This document shows positions 54,841 through 64,000 of a DNA stretch of 64,000 nt, piece after piece. The translations under genes were made by a program, and so were the position numbers. Where the stretch lies: contig NZ_JAPDPE010000002.1 of the NCBI RefSeq assembly GCF_026283955.1, positions 44,389 to 108,388 on the forward strand, written 5' to 3'. Under the pieces are notes generated by a model. The model had not been told where the DNA came from and ran no database searches. It saw only the letters and a program-made list of their open reading frames with translations. The DNA comes from Dyella silvatica. GTDB lineage: Bacteria; Pseudomonadota; Gammaproteobacteria; Xanthomonadales; Rhodanobacteraceae. The first letter of the stretch is position 1; every line of letters begins with the position of its first letter.

Positions 54841-56568
54841 TTAAACCGCTGGTGCCGCCGAGACGGAAGTATCCGGCTGAGCCTCCGGCAAACGCTCCAT
54901 CATCACCCTGGCCAACTCGCGCTCGCCCAGCAAAACCACGTCCGCGCCCTGCTCCTGCAAATGCTGCAGGCATGCCTCGGAATCAGCGCGCGCAATGATG
55001 GTCAGCTGCGGATTTTGCTTGCGCGCGGCATACACCACCACACCACTTTCATAAGCCTGCGGCAGGGTCACGAACACTGCGCGCGCCTGGCTCAGATTGG
55101 CCGATGCCAGCACCACATCCATCGCGGCATTGCCCTCGATCGTCTCGATACCTTGTTGATGCAACACCTCGACACGGTCGCCACGCTCCTCCAGCACCAG
55201 CAAGGTATCGCCACGGGCACGCAGTTGATCACCAAGCAGCTGCCCCAGCTGCCCATAGCCGGCCACCACTACATGATCGTGCAAGCGGGTAAGCGGCCAC
55301 GCTGTTGCCCCATCCGATACGGGCGAGGCCTGAGGCGTCAAGGCATCGGCAGCCGCTTGCGCGCGCTCGTCGCGCGCATCCAGCCACGGTTTGGCGCGGT
55401 CGAGCAATTTGAACAGGAAAGGATTAAGCAGGATCGACATGATCGCCGCAGCCAGCAGTACGTCTTGTGCCTCTTTCGAGACCATCTGCTGGGCCACGCC
55501 AACGCCGATCAAAATGAAAGAGAACTCGCCGATCTGCGCCAGGCTGGTGGCAATCGTCAGCGCGGTGCGCAGCGGGCGCCCGGAGGCCAGCACAATACCC
55601 AGCGCCGCCAGCGATTTGCCGATCACGATGATTGCCAGGGCCGCCAACACCACCAAGGGCTCGGTCAACAGCACCTGATAATTGAACAACATGCCGATCG
55701 AGACGAAGAACAGCACCGCGAATGCATCACGCAGCGGCAGAGTCTCCTCCGCGGCATCGTGTGCCAGTTTGGATTCGCCCATCATCATGCCGGCAAAAAA
55801 CGCACCCAGTTCGAACGACACCCCGAACAGCTCGGTCGCGCCGAAGGCGACACCCAGCGCAATCGCCAGCACCGCCAACCGGAACAACTCACGCGAACCG
55901 GTATGGGCCACTGTCTTCAGCACCCAGGGAATCACCCGCTTGCCGACGATCAACATCACCGCGACGAACAGCACCACCTTGCCGATGGTCAGGCTTACCG
56001 TCTTGAACACCTCGCCAAACGACAAGGTACTGCCTTCGCCGCCCATCATGGAGGCGCCGATGGCCGGCAGCAGCACCAGCGCCAGCACCATCGCCAGATC
56101 CTCGACAATCAGCCAGCCGATGGCGATACGGCCACGCTCACTTTCCATCAGGCGTTGCTCTTCCATCGCGCGCAGCAACACCACCGTACTTGCCACCGAC
56201 AGGGCCAACCCGAACACAAAGCTTTGCGCCAGCGGCCAGCCGATGGCCCAGCCGAGCAGCATGCCGAGGACCGTGGCCACGGCCATCTGCACCAGAGCGC
56301 CGGGGATCGCGATGCTTTTGACCGACAGCAGATCTTTCAACGAAAAGTGCAGGCCGACGCCAAACATCAGCAGCACCACGCCCAGCTCGGCCAGCTGGTG
56401 CGCCAAAGGGCCATCGGCCACAAAGCCGGGCGTGAACGGCCCCGCCACCACACCGGCGAGCAGATAACCGGCCAATATCGGCAGTTTCAACCGATGCGCG
56501 ATGGCGGCGAAGAAAAACGCCAAGACGATGCCGCCAACGACAGTCATGATGAGCGGGGCGTCATGCAT
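54841..56568 (-). CDS. ybaL: Monovalent cation:proton antiporter-2 family (YbaL/KefB-like)
   Basis: A 575-residue membrane antiporter: 12-13 transmembrane segments in residues 1-385 (ILAGYLLAGVVAGPFTPGFV, GWLIVEDLAMVLALVLLPAI with the ion-binding Asp, FELGAFFAGMMMGESKLAHD), followed by a cytosolic TrkA-N/RCK nucleotide-binding domain (HVVVAGYGQLGQLLGDQLRA at about 424). It likely exchanges K+ or Na+ for H+ under NAD(H) or glutathione-adduct control. The sequence order matches YbaL better than KefC. It is a single gene, convergent to 54458-54799. Confidence 0.92.
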   Translation of the reverse strand: MHDAPLIMTVVGGIVLAFFFAAIAHRLKLPILAGYLLAGVVAGPFTPGFVADGPLAHQLAELGVVLLMFGVGLHFSLKDLLSVKSIAIPGALVQMAVATVLGMLLGWAIGWPLAQSFVFGLALSVASTVVLLRAMEEQRLMESERGRIAIGWLIVEDLAMVLALVLLPAIGASMMGGEGSTLSFGEVFKTVSLTIGKVVLFVAVMLIVGKRVIPWVLKTVAHTGSRELFRLAVLAIALGVAFGATELFGVSFELGAFFAGMMMGESKLAHDAAEETLPLRDAFAVLFFVSIGMLFNYQVLLTEPLVVLAALAIIVIGKSLAALGIVLASGRPLRTALTIATSLAQIGEFSFILIGVGVAQQMVSKEAQDVLLAAAIMSILLNPFLFKLLDRAKPWLDARDERAQAAADALTPQASPVSDGATAWPLTRLHDHVVVAGYGQLGQLLGDQLRARGDTLLVLEERGDRVEVLHQQGIETIEGNAAMDVVLASANLSQARAVFVTLPQAYESGVVVYAARKQNPQLTIIARADSEACLQHLQEQGADVVLLGERELARVMMERLPEAQPDTSVSAAPAV

Positions 56569-56750
56569 AGCGATAGTCCTGTCGAGTCAAAGTGGATCGA
56601 TGCGGCGACAGCGCCGCTTTCAAGCTGAGCGCAGCGCCATCATTCAACGATAACCGCACCCATGTAAAACCTTTATAAGCCGCGCGACCTCGAAGGGCGC
56701 CGCGTGGGTCATGCCACCGTTGAACCGGTGCGCTGAAGGGTTGACTGTTT

Positions 56751-57194
56751 TCATCGTAAATCGCTGGGAGGAATTTCCAGCATCGTGCGGTCCCGGTTGA
56801 TGGCCACGATCTCCGGGCGGTCCGCCGCATAAACGATTGCTACCGGTTTTCCTTCCACGAAATTGCCCAACAGGCTGGTCTCGATAAACGTCGATACCGT
56901 CGCCTCGCGCCGGGTGCCGGATGCATCGACATAGGCGAGCAGCAGGTTCGTGGCCGCCACCTGGTTATTTCCGTAGCTGCCGGCCTTGGTCAACCGCTGC
57001 GCCTGCCTGGACATGCGTACCACGGTGGCTTCGCCCGGGGTGATGTTTTTGCCCAGCGACTTCCAGATGTTCTCGTCTGTCTTATAGACCGCTACGCTGG
57101 CCTTGGCCGAGGAGACGGCAAAGAACCCGAACACGGCGAACAGCAAGCTGAGCCCGAGGCATATCACCATCAGCATGATGTCCCACCAAGCCAT
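56751..57194 (-). CDS. Single-span membrane protein, DUF3592-like
   Basis: A 147-residue protein: an N-terminal membrane segment (IMLMVICLGLSLLFAVFGFF) and an extracytoplasmic beta-rich domain (ATVVRMSRQAQRLTKAGSYG, EGKPVAIVYAADRPEIVAIN). The EGKPVAIVYAADRPE part is typical of DUF3592-type proteins, in which a small domain follows a membrane anchor. AAGGA lies nine bases before the ATG at 57194; an in-frame ATG six codons earlier is less likely. Function unknown. Confidence 0.7.
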   Translation of the reverse strand: MAWWDIMLMVICLGLSLLFAVFGFFAVSSAKASVAVYKTDENIWKSLGKNITPGEATVVRMSRQAQRLTKAGSYGNNQVAATNLLLAYVDASGTRREATVSTFIETSLLGNFVEGKPVAIVYAADRPEIVAINRDRTMLEIPPSDLR

Positions 57195-57469
57195 CGCATC
57201 CGTCCTTTTCAACGTTCATCCGGGGGTCTTCATCCGGGGGCTCGCAGGCTGATTGAAGCCAGGCGGCGGCGATCAAGCCCTGTCATTCATCGAAGCCTAC
57301 CCGTCTGGAGGCTAAGGAGATACGCGGTGGGACGCAAGCCAAAACTTGGGCTTGGCGGTTACCTCACTCAGACCGTTGCGGCATGGCTCAAGCGGACGCC
57401 GCGAGCATCAGGCTGCCGATAAAAATGCAGCTACGTCACCCCGGTGCGGGCGGCATGGCCTGGCGGTGA

Positions 57470-59281
57470 TCAACCTTCTGCGTTGATCACGGCGAGAAAA
57501 TCCTGCCCGTAGCGCTTGAGCTTGGCCTCGCCGACGCCACTGATCGAGCCCATTTCTGCTTCGTTCGCCGGCAGCGCACGCAGCATCGCCAGCAAGGTGG
57601 CGTCATGGAAGATCACATACGCGGGTACGCCGTGTTGCTTGGCCAGCTGCGAGCGCAACGCACGCAGGGCATCCCACATCGATTGCTCGTAGGCCTCGAT
57701 ACCGAGGCTGCCGCCGGTGACCAGCTGGCTATCGCGGCGCCGCTTCGAGCTACGCCCTGGTCGCGCGTCTTCACGCAGATGCACCGACTGCCCACCGGTG
57801 AGCACCTCGCGGCTGGCGCGGGTCAAACGCAGGGTGCCGAAACCCTCGGCATCGGCCTCCAGCAAACCCACCGCAAGCAACTGGCGAAATACCGAACGCC
57901 ATTGCTTCTCGTCCATGTCGGCGCCGATACCAAACGTGGTCAGGCGATCGTGGCCGAGCTGGGTCATGCGTTCGCTTTCGACGCCACGCAGAATGTCGAT
58001 GACATGGCCGGAGCCAAAACGCTGGTTGCTGCGATACACCGCCGAAAGCGCTTTCTGCGCCGGCACGGTGGCGTTCCAGGTCTTCGGTGGTTCCAGACAG
58101 TTGTCGCAATGGCCGCAAGGGCCATGGTAGTTCTCGCCGAATGCGGTCAGCAGCAGTTCGCGACGGCAGCGGGTCGCCTCGGCGTAAGCCAGCAACGACT
58201 CCAGCTTTTGCCGCTCGACCCGTTTGCGCTCATCGGCAGACTCCGACTGCGCAATCATCTGGCTCATCGTCACCACGTCGGACAAGCCGTAAATCATCCA
58301 GGCTTCGGCAGGCAGGCCGTCGCGGCCAGCGCGGCCGGTCTCCTGGTAATAGCCTTCCATGCTGCGCGGCAAATCCAGGTGCGCCACAAAGCGCACATCC
58401 GGTTTGTCGATGCCCATGCCGAATGCCACCGTGGCGACCATCACCACGCCGTCTTCGCGCAGAAAACGCTGCTGATTGGCCGCACGCGTCGCCGCATCGA
58501 GGCCTGCGTGATACGGCAACGCGGCGATGCCCGATTCGATCAATGCCGCCGCGGTTTCATCCACCTTGCGGCGACTGAGGCAATACACAATGCCTGCATC
58601 GCCGCGATGGTTGTCGAGAAACGCCATCAACTGACGGCGCGCGTTTTCGCGCAAACCCACGCGGTAACGGATATTGGGCCGGTCGAAACTGGAAACGAAT
58701 TGCCGGGCCTCCTGCAAGGCCAGCCGCTCGACGATTTCTTCACGAGTGCGCGGATCGGCCGTGGCGGTCAGGGCAACGCGCGGCACCACGGGAAAGCGCT
58801 GATGCAGTATCGCCAGCTCGCGATATTCCGGGCGGAAATCATGCCCCCATTGCGATACGCAATGCGCCTCGTCGATGGCGAACAGGGCGACTTCGGTGCG
58901 CTCCAGCAAGCCCAGGAAACGCTGCGTCAGCAATCGCTCCGGCGCCACGTAAAGCAGATTCAACTCGCCTGCGAGCAAGCGCTGTTCGACATCGCGCTGT
59001 TCGTCCAGGCCCAGGCTCGAATTGAGATAGGCCGCGGCCACGCCCGCCTCGCGCAGCGCATCGACCTGATCCTGCATTAAGGCAATCAAGGGCGACACCA
59101 CGATGCCGGTGCCTTGCCGCAGCAAGGCAGGTATCTGGTAGCAAAGCGATTTGCCGCCACCGGTGGGCATCAGCACGAGGGCATCGCCGCCTTCGGCCAC
59201 TTGCTCGACGATAGCCTGCTGCTGTCCGCGAAACGCGGAGTAGCCAAAGACGGTCTGCAGTATCTGAAGCGCGGGGGACAT
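57470..59281 (-). CDS. recQ: ATP-dependent DNA helicase RecQ
   Basis: RecQ unwinds DNA 3'-5' in recombination and fork repair. From ATG 59281 the product is 603 residues (E. coli 609). Motifs: [12 protein letters not shown] (motif 0), [18 protein letters not shown] (I), [14 protein letters not shown] (II plus the aromatic loop), [14 protein letters not shown] (III), [12 protein letters not shown] (IV), [17 protein letters not shown] and [10 protein letters not shown] (VI). The zinc-binding region is [24 protein letters not shown], followed by a winged helix and a C-terminal HRDC domain. An upstream in-frame extension has no family similarity. Confidence 0.96.
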   Translation of the reverse strand: MSPALQILQTVFGYSAFRGQQQAIVEQVAEGGDALVLMPTGGGKSLCYQIPALLRQGTGIVVSPLIALMQDQVDALREAGVAAAYLNSSLGLDEQRDVEQRLLAGELNLLYVAPERLLTQRFLGLLERTEVALFAIDEAHCVSQWGHDFRPEYRELAILHQRFPVVPRVALTATADPRTREEIVERLALQEARQFVSSFDRPNIRYRVGLRENARRQLMAFLDNHRGDAGIVYCLSRRKVDETAAALIESGIAALPYHAGLDAATRAANQQRFLREDGVVMVATVAFGMGIDKPDVRFVAHLDLPRSMEGYYQETGRAGRDGLPAEAWMIYGLSDVVTMSQMIAQSESADERKRVERQKLESLLAYAEATRCRRELLLTAFGENYHGPCGHCDNCLEPPKTWNATVPAQKALSAVYRSNQRFGSGHVIDILRGVESERMTQLGHDRLTTFGIGADMDEKQWRSVFRQLLAVGLLEADAEGFGTLRLTRASREVLTGGQSVHLREDARPGRSSKRRRDSQLVTGGSLGIEAYEQSMWDALRALRSQLAKQHGVPAYVIFHDATLLAMLRALPANEAEMGSISGVGEAKLKRYGQDFLAVINAEG

Positions 59282-59633
59282 CCGTCGAATAGTATCAGAG
59301 AGCCCCGGCGGCTTCCTGGTCAACGTTGGCCGCAACCCCTCGAGGCCGCACCAGTCAACGACGTTCAGAGGGTTCCTAGCTCGATGCAGAGACCTCGGCG
59401 AAGCCTCCAACAGCGGCCAGGCGATAGCCAAAGTTCCGATTGACAAGGCTTATTGAAAGCGACCAACGTATGCCCGCGGCGTTTCCTGAAGGGGGCTTCG
59501 ATACGCAGCAGCACTGGCCTAGCAAGAGCACCGCAGCTGTTTGAACATCAAGCGTTCGGGATGGCGCCCATGCCGGGACATCGGGGATGGCTGCGACCGA
59601 CATTCCCTTCGATAGCTTCAAAGGGGCAACGCC
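59282..59633. other. Intergenic region between recQ and the small peptide ORF
   Basis: No convincing gene is seen in these 352 bases. A TTGACA at about 59439 could be the -35 of a promoter toward the small peptide and S41 genes, but the matching -10 is poor. The phrases GAAGGGGGCTTCGATA (about 59488) and TTCGATAGCTTCAAAGGGG (about 59608) are loosely similar in inverted order. Confidence 0.35.
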
Positions 59634-59753
59634 ATGCAACAGACTGACGACATCGTTTCGGACTGGCTGGGCGGCCCGGACAGCATCGACGGCATGAAGA
59701 ATTGCGCGTTTTTCGTTGACGGTTTGCGCGCCGTTTCCTGCACCGCCTTATAG
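59634..59753 (+). CDS. 39-residue peptide ORF upstream of an S41 peptidase
   Basis: An ORF with a strong ribosome site (AAGGGG nine bases before ATG 59634). The peptide has an acidic N-terminal part ending in a double glycine (MQQTDDIVSDWLGG) and a C-terminal part with two Cys (DGMKNCAFFVDGLRAVSCTA). It ends ten bases before the S41 peptidase ATG, so coupled translation is likely. The layout resembles leader-plus-core peptides, but no maturation enzyme or exporter is nearby. I recognise no family. Confidence 0.5.
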   Translation: MQQTDDIVSDWLGGPDSIDGMKNCAFFVDGLRAVSCTAL

Positions 59754-59763
59754 AAATCAGCCC

Positions 59764-61260
59764 ATGACACGTCGACTCATCCGCAAGCATCTAGGTGTCT
59801 TCATGCTCGCCTGCATGATTTGCGTCAGCGCCCAAGCTGGACCGGACAGCTCTGTTGCCGATGCGCCATCCACGGCGCAGCCCACATCCATGCCAGCCTC
59901 CGGGCATCAGGCGCCGCTTAGCGTGAAGCAAATGCGCGACGACCTCGCCTTTCTGCGCGCCAAAATACTCTCCCAGCATTCCAATCCGTATCTGTACACC
60001 AACGCCAAGACCTTCGACCAGCTTTACCGCGAACTGGATCGCGGCCTCGATCGCCCGCTGGATCGACTGGAGTTTTATCGGCGCGCGGCACGCCTGGCCG
60101 CCTCGCTAAAAGACGGCCATACGCTGGTCGACCTGCAAATCGATGACTTTGAGGCCTTCGCCAAAATTCACGGCGTGTTTCCGCTGCAGGTGTCGTTCAT
60201 CGGCGGAAAGCTTTATGTCAGCGCCCATCAAAGCGCTGAGGCAAAGCTCAAGCCAGGCACCGAGATCACCGCCATCAATGGCAAGAGCACAGCCGCCATC
60301 GTCGAGGACTGCCAGGCGCTGATCAATGATGTGCATCCCATCTACGATGTCTACGCCCGGCTGTTTCGCGAGTTGTACTGGCTTAGCTACGGCGCATCCC
60401 CAGGCTTCGCCATCGCCTACCGCAACAAGGATGGCAGCAGCGGCACTACCACCGTGCCAGCACACCTGTTTCCGCCGGGTGCGTTCCATAGTTACGAACC
60501 GGAAGGTCTAGCTTATAAATTCGAGATACTCCCATCGAGCCAGGTCGGGCTGCTGACGATTAACAGCTTCTCTCCCTCCGATCAGTTCGATGCGTTCATC
60601 GACGCATCGTTCGCCACCCTGCAACGCGGCAAAACCGACGCGTTAATCATCGATATTCGCAAGAATGGCGGCGGCTCCGGCAGGCTGGCCCAGCAAGTCG
60701 TCAGCTATCTCACCGAGCAGCCTTACCAGCTGATTGGCGCCTTCTACGTCAAAGTCACCGACGACTTGAAAACGCTTTACCGGCAGGCCACCACCCACAC
60801 CGATGAAGATACCCGCCAGATCGTCATGAGCCATCCGTCCGGCGAACTCGTCGATGGCTTGAAGGACTCCGGCCCGGTGGTGATCACCCCGGTGCATCGC
60901 GAGCATGTCTTTCACGGCAAGCTTTATTTGCTTACCGCCAACAATACGTTTTCCGCCGCGGCGATGTTTGCGGCCTACATCAAGTGCAATCAGCTCGGCA
61001 CCGTCGTCGGCGAAGCGCCAGGACAAGCGACCAACTTCGTCGCCGATGCGGTTCCCTTCACCATGCCCAACTCCAAACTGAGCTTTGAAGTTTCGTTCTC
61101 GGAAATCCACATGCCGTGCGAGCAAAGCTACTACCAAGGCATTCGTCCGGATTACCCGGTGACGCCATCGCCTGATCAACTGGCCGCTGGCAAAGACGCC
61201 GCCCTCGACTACACCTTGAAACTCATCGAGCAATGGCGGCACTCAAACACTGCGCGGTAA
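59764..61260 (+). CDS. S41 family peptidase, exported
   Basis: A 498-residue protein with signal peptide (FMLACMICVSAQA, cut near residue 26). The N-terminal helical/PDZ-like part contains MRDDLAFLRAKILSQHSNPY and KPGTEITAINGKSTAAIVED. The C-terminal tail-specific-protease domain has ALIIDIRKNGGGSGRLAQQV and LTANNTFSAAAMFAAYIK, where the Ser is the expected nucleophile; the partner Lys is not evident to me. It is probably a periplasmic or surface peptidase of the C-terminal processing/tricorn-like group. It follows the 39-residue ORF in what looks like a two-gene unit. Confidence 0.85.
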   Translation: MTRRLIRKHLGVFMLACMICVSAQAGPDSSVADAPSTAQPTSMPASGHQAPLSVKQMRDDLAFLRAKILSQHSNPYLYTNAKTFDQLYRELDRGLDRPLDRLEFYRRAARLAASLKDGHTLVDLQIDDFEAFAKIHGVFPLQVSFIGGKLYVSAHQSAEAKLKPGTEITAINGKSTAAIVEDCQALINDVHPIYDVYARLFRELYWLSYGASPGFAIAYRNKDGSSGTTTVPAHLFPPGAFHSYEPEGLAYKFEILPSSQVGLLTINSFSPSDQFDAFIDASFATLQRGKTDALIIDIRKNGGGSGRLAQQVVSYLTEQPYQLIGAFYVKVTDDLKTLYRQATTHTDEDTRQIVMSHPSGELVDGLKDSGPVVITPVHREHVFHGKLYLLTANNTFSAAAMFAAYIKCNQLGTVVGEAPGQATNFVADAVPFTMPNSKLSFEVSFSEIHMPCEQSYYQGIRPDYPVTPSPDQLAAGKDAALDYTLKLIEQWRHSNTAR

Positions 61261-61489
61261 ACGAATGAGACCGTCTACTGCATGGCATTCGCGCGGCAGG
61301 TCATCGCGAAGTGCGCCGAGCAGGCAGCACAACGGATAAGCCCGTCCAGCAAGAGCTGCAGCGAAACAGTTTCAGCTCAAACAAAGCCTGGAGCCAAGCT
61401 CAAGACATCATGCGAAAGCGATAAAGCGGCCAGCCGCCCTTGCCAACCATGCGCCAGGCTCAGAATCTTGCGCCTTGAGGCCCTGCCGG

Positions 61490-61507
61490 TTGTCACGCTT
61501 TTGTCTT
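61490..61507 (+). promoter_or_regulatory. Possible Pho box upstream of pit
   Basis: TTGTCAC-GCTT-TTGTCTT gives two 7-base direct repeats with a 4-base spacer, the geometry of a PhoB site (consensus CTGTCAT repeated every 11 bases), 46 bases before the pit ATG. The TGTC core is kept in both repeats, but the rest is degenerate. The remainder of 61261-61553 holds no gene. Confidence 0.35.
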
Positions 61508-61553
61508 GCACAGTGCTTAGCTTGCGAGAGGCTGACCATGTGAAGGAATGCCC

Positions 61554-63137
61554 ATGCAGACTGAAGCCGCCGTCGCAGCCGCCAGCCCATCAAGCCAGGG
61601 CTCCGGCAAGACATTCGCCATCGTCTTTGGCTTGATCCTGCTGATCGGCGGCGGCTATGCCGGGCTTCATCTGATCGACGACCTGTCGATTGTCCGCTCC
61701 CATTCCACTGCGCCCTTTATCTTGCTGGGCGTGGCCTTGTTGATCGCGCTGGGGTTCGAGTTCGTCAACGGTTTTCACGACACCGCCAATGCCGTGGCCA
61801 CGGTGATTTATACCCACTCGATGCCCGCCAACCTGGCGGTGATCTGGTCAGGCATCTTCAATTTTCTCGGCGTGCTGGCCTCGTCCGGCGCGGTGGCCTT
61901 TACCGTGGTCTCGTTGCTGCCGGTCGAACTGATACTGCAAGTCGGTAGCAATGCCGGTTTCGCCATGGTCTTCGCGCTGTTGATCGCGGCGATTCTGTGG
62001 AACCTCGGCACCTGGTATTTCGGCCTACCGAATTCGTCGTCGCATACCTTGATCGGCTCGATCATCGGCGTAGGCCTGGCCAATCAGCTGACCTCGGTAA
62101 AAACCGGCACCAGCGGTGTTGACTGGAGCGCGGCAGCCGGCGTGTTCAAGGGCCTGGTGTTCTCGCCGATCGCCGGCTTTATTCTGGCCAGCCTGCTGAT
62201 GCTGTTGCTCAAGGCGCTGGTGAAGATTCCCGCGCTGTACCGCGCACCGGAAGGCAACAAGCCGCCGCCGTGGCCGATCCGCGCGCTGCTGGTGCTGACC
62301 TGCACCGGCGTGAGCTTTAGCCATGGCTCCAATGACGGCCAGAAAGGCATGGGCCTGATCATGCTGATCCTGATCGGCACCGTGCCCACCGCTTATGCAT
62401 TGAACGGCGCGGTGACCGGTGGCGAGGTGAAAACCTTTCACGAGATTTCGGTCGAAGCAAGCCACGTACTGAGCGGCCTGGATCAGGCGCAAATCATCAG
62501 CGGCGACCCGCGCGCCCTGGTCACCAGCGCGGTGCAACAACGCAGCCTGCTACCGAGCACGGTACCGGCGCTATCCAGCCTGATCGCCGAGATCGACCAA
62601 AAGGTCGGCAATCGCCCTTCGTTACGCTCCGTGCCACCGGAACAAATGGGCAACGTGCGCAACGACATTTACCTGGCCAATGCGGCGATCCCGCTGGTGC
62701 TGGCACAACCGGGCCTCAACAGTGAGCAGACTAAAACGCTCACCACCTGGCGCGGCATGGGCACCCAGGCGATCCAGTTCATTCCGCCATGGGTGAAGGT
62801 GGCCGTGGCCCTGGCGCTGGGCCTTGGCACCATGGTCGGCTGGAAACGCATCGTGGTAACCGTCGGCGAAAAAATCGGCAAGGAGCACCTGACCTACGCC
62901 CAGGGCGCCTCGGCAGAACTGGTGGCGATGACCCTGATCCAGGCCGCCGACATGTACCACCTGCCGGTGAGCACCACCCACGTGCTGACCTCGGGCGTGG
63001 CCGGCACCATGGCGGCAAACGGCAGCGGCCTGCAATGGAGCACCGTACGCAACCTGCTGATGGCCTGGGTGCTGACGCTGCCCGCATCGATCCTGCTGGC
63101 GGGCGGCCTGTTCATCGTCCTGCGGCATTTGTTCTGA
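61554..63137 (+). CDS. pit: Inorganic phosphate transporter, PiT family
   Basis: A 527-residue inner-membrane permease with about ten transmembrane segments. The duplicated PiT signatures are GFEFVNGFHDTANAVATVIY (N-half) and VSFSHGSNDGQKGMGLIM (C-half). NSSSHTLIGSIIGVGLANQL and STTHVLTSGVAGTM are the re-entrant repeats. A hydrophilic loop at about 285-385 is larger than in E. coli PitA and looks cytoplasmic. It imports metal-phosphate by proton symport. The ATG at 61554 was chosen because GAAGGA lies at proper distance; an ATG two codons upstream is too close. Confidence 0.93.
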   Translation: MQTEAAVAAASPSSQGSGKTFAIVFGLILLIGGGYAGLHLIDDLSIVRSHSTAPFILLGVALLIALGFEFVNGFHDTANAVATVIYTHSMPANLAVIWSGIFNFLGVLASSGAVAFTVVSLLPVELILQVGSNAGFAMVFALLIAAILWNLGTWYFGLPNSSSHTLIGSIIGVGLANQLTSVKTGTSGVDWSAAAGVFKGLVFSPIAGFILASLLMLLLKALVKIPALYRAPEGNKPPPWPIRALLVLTCTGVSFSHGSNDGQKGMGLIMLILIGTVPTAYALNGAVTGGEVKTFHEISVEASHVLSGLDQAQIISGDPRALVTSAVQQRSLLPSTVPALSSLIAEIDQKVGNRPSLRSVPPEQMGNVRNDIYLANAAIPLVLAQPGLNSEQTKTLTTWRGMGTQAIQFIPPWVKVAVALALGLGTMVGWKRIVVTVGEKIGKEHLTYAQGASAELVAMTLIQAADMYHLPVSTTHVLTSGVAGTMAANGSGLQWSTVRNLLMAWVLTLPASILLAGGLFIVLRHLF

Positions 63138-63330
63138 TCGATGGCGCCCGCGCGGCGCCACGCATGTGATGCCCGGCTTGCGCAGGCCCGGGCGATGCAT
63201 GACGCATGCAGGATTGTTGCCCCGGCACGGGCCGTATAAAGTCGCGGCGAACCGCGATGGCCTGAGCGCTTCGGGCGGATGACTGCCACGTCGAAGCCCC
63301 CCAGGCACCGCCACTACGGATAGCGCATAC

Positions 63331-63762
63331 ATGTTGATCCACGGTAAGTGCCACTGCGGAAACATCTCCTTCTCGCTTACGTGGGAGCCCGACCCCATCC
63401 AGATTCCGGCCCGCGCATGCAGTTGCTCCTTCTGCGTCAAGCACGGCGGTATATGGACGTCCCATCCTGATGGCAGCTTAAAGATCCGGGTCGAGGATCC
63501 GGCATTGCTCTCCAGATACACCTTCGGCACCAAGACCGCCGAATTCCTCATCTGCACACGCTGCGGCGTCGTGCCGGTGGTGACCAGCCGGATCGACGGC
63601 CATCTTTACGCGGTAGCCAGCGTGCATGCGCTGGAGGGTATCGATCCGTCGCAACTTCAACACGGCTCGGTCGACTTCGACGGCGAACAAGAAGATACAC
63701 GGCTCGCCCGCCGCCAGCGCGGCTGGATCGCCAAGGTGGAATACACCGAAGGGCGGACTTGA
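63331..63762 (+). CDS. GFA/CENP-V family zinc protein (second copy)
   Basis: A 143-residue member of the glutathione-dependent formaldehyde-activating-enzyme-like family. Zinc ligands: KCHCGNISFSL at the start, ACSCSFCVKHGG and ICTRCGVVPVV. WTSHPDGSLKI and YTFGTKTAEFLICTRCG are typical of the subgroup. It differs clearly from the paralogue at 36422 (other loop lengths and C-terminus). No operon partner is seen upstream; a GNAT gene starts 73 bases downstream. Confidence 0.87.
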   Translation: MLIHGKCHCGNISFSLTWEPDPIQIPARACSCSFCVKHGGIWTSHPDGSLKIRVEDPALLSRYTFGTKTAEFLICTRCGVVPVVTSRIDGHLYAVASVHALEGIDPSQLQHGSVDFDGEQEDTRLARRQRGWIAKVEYTEGRT

Positions 63763-63835
63763 TCCCTCTGCCGATCCATCTGGCGAGCCGCTGATTCAGA
63801 GAACAGACACCGCGCTACCGCAGGAGCAAACATCC

Positions 63836-64000
63836 ATGGATATTCGCGTCGACGATTTGCGCCATCCGCAGGTCATCCAGTTACTGCAAGAGCACTTGCA
63901 GAGCATGGCGCAGCACTCACCGCCTGAAAGTATTCACGCCCTCGATCTCGACGCGCTGCGCAAGCCGGACATCACTTTCTGGAGCGCATGGCAGCAGCAC
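63836..64000 (+). CDS. GNAT N-acetyltransferase, N-terminal part (cut by window edge)
   Basis: The ORF starts at ATG 63836 with AGGAG at good spacing and runs off the window after 55 codons. The visible part, MDIRVDDLRHPQVIQLLQEH and SPPESIHALDLDALRKPDIT, matches the start of a common GNAT family (YsnE/ElaA-like acetyltransferases with the SPPESVHALDL phrase). The acetyl-CoA motif is beyond the end. Acceptor unknown. Confidence 0.72.
   Translation, partial: MDIRVDDLRHPQVIQLLQEHLQSMAQHSPPESIHALDLDALRKPDITFWSAWQQH

Noticed and set aside
54961..56628. 555-codon plus-strand frame opposite the antiporter
   Set aside because: His/Gln/Arg-rich antisense translation of a membrane protein gene, a common GC-rich artefact.
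56561..56830. 89-codon minus-strand ORF between the antiporter and the DUF3592-like gene
   Set aside because: It overlaps the DUF3592-like gene in another frame, is Arg/Trp/Ser-rich and has no ribosome site.

Overview
The window looks like a chromosomal segment of a gammaproteobacterium of the order Xanthomonadales (Lysobacterales), probably Rhodanobacteraceae or a close relative (Dyella/Rhodanobacter/Frateuria type). The basis is the GC-rich codon use, the gene orders tRNA-Tyr/Gly/Thr-tuf-tRNA-Trp-secE-nusG-rplKAJL-rpoB and TPR-lolB-ispE-prs-rplY-pth-ychF divergent from hemA-prfA, the number of TonB-dependent receptors, and purine-rich heptamer arrays between genes. The placement is inference; no 16S gene is present.

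Bases 1-6843 (minus strand) form the translation/transcription super-operon, starting at a good sigma70 promoter ahead of tRNA-Tyr and running to the 5' part of rpoB. An internal promoter and a hairpin precede rplK, and terminator-like hairpins lie at the rplA/rplJ and rplL/rpoB junctions. Bases 6912-9107 hold four small or metabolic genes on the minus strand. Bases 9211-16747 (minus) carry the TPR lipoprotein, lolB, an unusual in-frame GNAT-IspE fusion, prs, rplY, pth and ychF. hemA-prfA, a GT41 (OGT-like) glycosyltransferase and ppk2 run the other way (16871-22347).

Bases 22605-25932 hold a Fur-box-controlled catecholate siderophore receptor and a Sel1 protein. Bases 26365-33493 are a type IV minor pilin operon (fimT-pilV-pilW-pilX-pilY1-small secreted protein-pilE) in which pilY1 is broken by a frameshift or deletion. 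rapA, two housekeeping-type enzymes, an amino-acid permease and a rhomboid protease follow.

The most interesting part is 39.8-49.6 kb. A 1.2-kb stretch between genes holds repeats, a candidate promoter, a 23-codon leader ORF ending in four consecutive Cys codons and a stop, and a 56-codon His/Cys-rich ORF. Downstream lie two tandem TonB-dependent receptors, a lipoprotein M28 peptidase and an exported RidA-like protein. I read this as a possibly cysteine-attenuated uptake and processing locus; this is a hypothesis. A third receptor paired with a Tat-exported phospholipase C, a YbaL-type antiporter, RecQ, a 39-codon peptide ORF next to an S41 peptidase, and a Pit phosphate transporter fill the rest.
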